Part shown: in pieces, positions 63,381 through 64,000 of the stretch | How positions within the stretch are numbered: the stretch's first letter is position 1 | Layout: every line of letters begins with the position of its first letter | Origin: Actinomycetospora lutea | Lineage (GTDB): Bacteria > Actinomycetota > Actinomycetes > Mycobacteriales > Pseudonocardiaceae | Direction: 5' to 3' | Length of the DNA: 64,000 bases | Assembly (NCBI RefSeq): GCF_028737205.1 | Contig: NZ_JAQZAL010000021.1 | Coordinates: 62,001 to 126,000, forward strand | The notes under the pieces: model-generated | What the model saw: only the letters and a program-made list of their open reading frames with translations | What the model was told of the DNA's origin: nothing | Database searches by the model: none | Position numbers and translations under genes: made by a program

Positions 63381-63962
63381 GTGATCGTCCGTCGTCTCGC
63401 CCGGCCCATGCTGGCCGCCATCTTCATCAAGGGCGGGGTCGACACCCTGCTCAACCCCGAACCGCGCATCCAGAAGGCCACGCCGCTGCTGGAGAAGGCC
63501 GCGCCGAGCCTGCCGGAGCAGGTCCCGTCGGAGCCGCACCAGCTGGTCAAGATCGACGCCGGCGTGAAGATCGCGGCCGGGTCGCTGCTGGCGATCAACA
63601 GGTTCCCCCGGCTGGCGTCGCTGGCGCTGGCCGCGACCCTCGTCCCGACCACGGTCGCGGGTCACCCGTTCTGGGAGAAGTCGGACCCGGCGGAGAAGCA
63701 GGCCGACCAGCAGCAGTTCCTCAAGAACGTCAGCATCCTCGGCGGGCTGGTGCTCGCCGCGGTGGACACCGGCGGGAAGCCGTCGCTGGGCTGGCGCGGC
63801 CGCCGCGCCGCCCGCAAGCTCGCGAAGCGCGCCGACAAGCTCTCCGGCGAGCTGACCGGGCACTCCGACGACGCGGGCGACAAGCTCCGCGAGGCCGGCG
63901 ACAAGGTCCGCAAGAACGTCATCGACGGCGTCGACGTCGCGATCGGCGCGATCGCGTCCTGA
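63381..63962 (+). CDS. DoxX family membrane protein
   Basis: A 193-residue protein with three to four membrane segments. VIVRRLARPMLAAIFIKGGVDTLLNPE (read in two parts) at the N-terminus and AGSLLAINRFPRLASLALA mid-protein match actinobacterial DoxX proteins, as does VPTTVAGHPFWE. A long amphipathic, Lys/Asp-rich C-terminal tail follows (residues 135-193). In mycobacteria DoxX joins a membrane complex for oxidative-stress control; the role here is inferred only. GGAGG precedes the GTG. Confidence 0.88.
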   Translation: MIVRRLARPMLAAIFIKGGVDTLLNPEPRIQKATPLLEKAAPSLPEQVPSEPHQLVKIDAGVKIAAGSLLAINRFPRLASLALAATLVPTTVAGHPFWEKSDPAEKQADQQQFLKNVSILGGLVLAAVDTGGKPSLGWRGRRAARKLAKRADKLSGELTGHSDDAGDKLREAGDKVRKNVIDGVDVAIGAIAS

Positions 63963-64000
63963 CCCCGCCCGAGGACCGGCACGGGGCCGCCGCCGCGGGC

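Overview
The window is 64 kb of very GC-rich actinobacterial chromosome centred on the replication origin. Third codon positions are almost all G or C, GTG starts are common, and the gene order matches the oriC neighbourhood of Mycobacterium and Pseudonocardiales. The order is tRNA-Ala, DLW-39, tRNA-Ile, DUF3566, gyrA, gyrB, DUF721, recF, gnd, dnaN, oriC, dnaA, rpmH, rnpA, yidD, yidC, jag, rsmG, parA, parB, cwlM, trxA, trxB, rsmA-like, sigM, pseudokinase, murJ, DUF6049, NUDIX, pcnA. It continues as yqgE, leuS, ino1, padR, DUF5318, ponA, GT87, rpsF, ssb, rpsR, rplI, dnaB. A member of Pseudonocardiaceae (for example Pseudonocardia) is the best guess, but the genus cannot be fixed from sequence alone.

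Layout. Positions 1-3.9 kb hold the end of an unknown gene, tRNA-Ala, a DLW-39 microprotein, a three-gene operon (UPF0261, PEP-hydrolase-like TIM barrel, SRPBCC) and lsr2. The operon and lsr2 face the tRNAs and split tRNA-Ile from tRNA-Ala. Positions 3.9-14.4 kb are the leftward leading-strand replication block. oriC lies at 14.4-15.16 kb between dnaN and dnaA. A divergent dnaA/rpmH promoter region follows. Positions 17.2-24.2 kb are the rightward rpmH to parB block, interrupted by a reversed FkbM methyltransferase. Positions 24.4-38.3 kb hold a GNAT enzyme, cell-wall genes (cwlM, murJ, pseudokinase), SigM with its probable anti-sigma factor, thioredoxin genes, DUF6049, NUDIX and pcnA. Positions 38.3-45.2 kb are a looser stretch (Asp-repeat protein, MFS exporter, yqgE, DUF427, SdpI-like, leuS). 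Positions 45.2-57.1 kb hold ino1, padR, DUF5318, ponA, a GT87 enzyme, a surface protein, the rpsF-ssb-rpsR-rplI operon and dnaB. Positions 57-64 kb are accessory metabolism and membrane genes.

How it works together. DnaA, DnaN, gyrase, RecF, DnaB, SSB and the DUF721 protein form the replication core. ParAB with several parS-like sites organise the origin. YidC, YidD, RnpA and L34 link translation, RNA processing and membrane insertion. CwlM, MurJ, the pseudokinase and PonA form a peptidoglycan module. Regulatory signals visible in the sequence include DnaA boxes in four places (oriC, upstream of dnaA, the recF/DUF721 junction, upstream of dnaB), a series of TAnnnT -10 elements 6-8 nt before GTG/ATG starts (leaderless promoters), an S6:S18-type leader before rpsF, and several perfect hairpins acting as terminators or dispersed repeats. 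No CRISPR array, transposase, prophage or intein was found.
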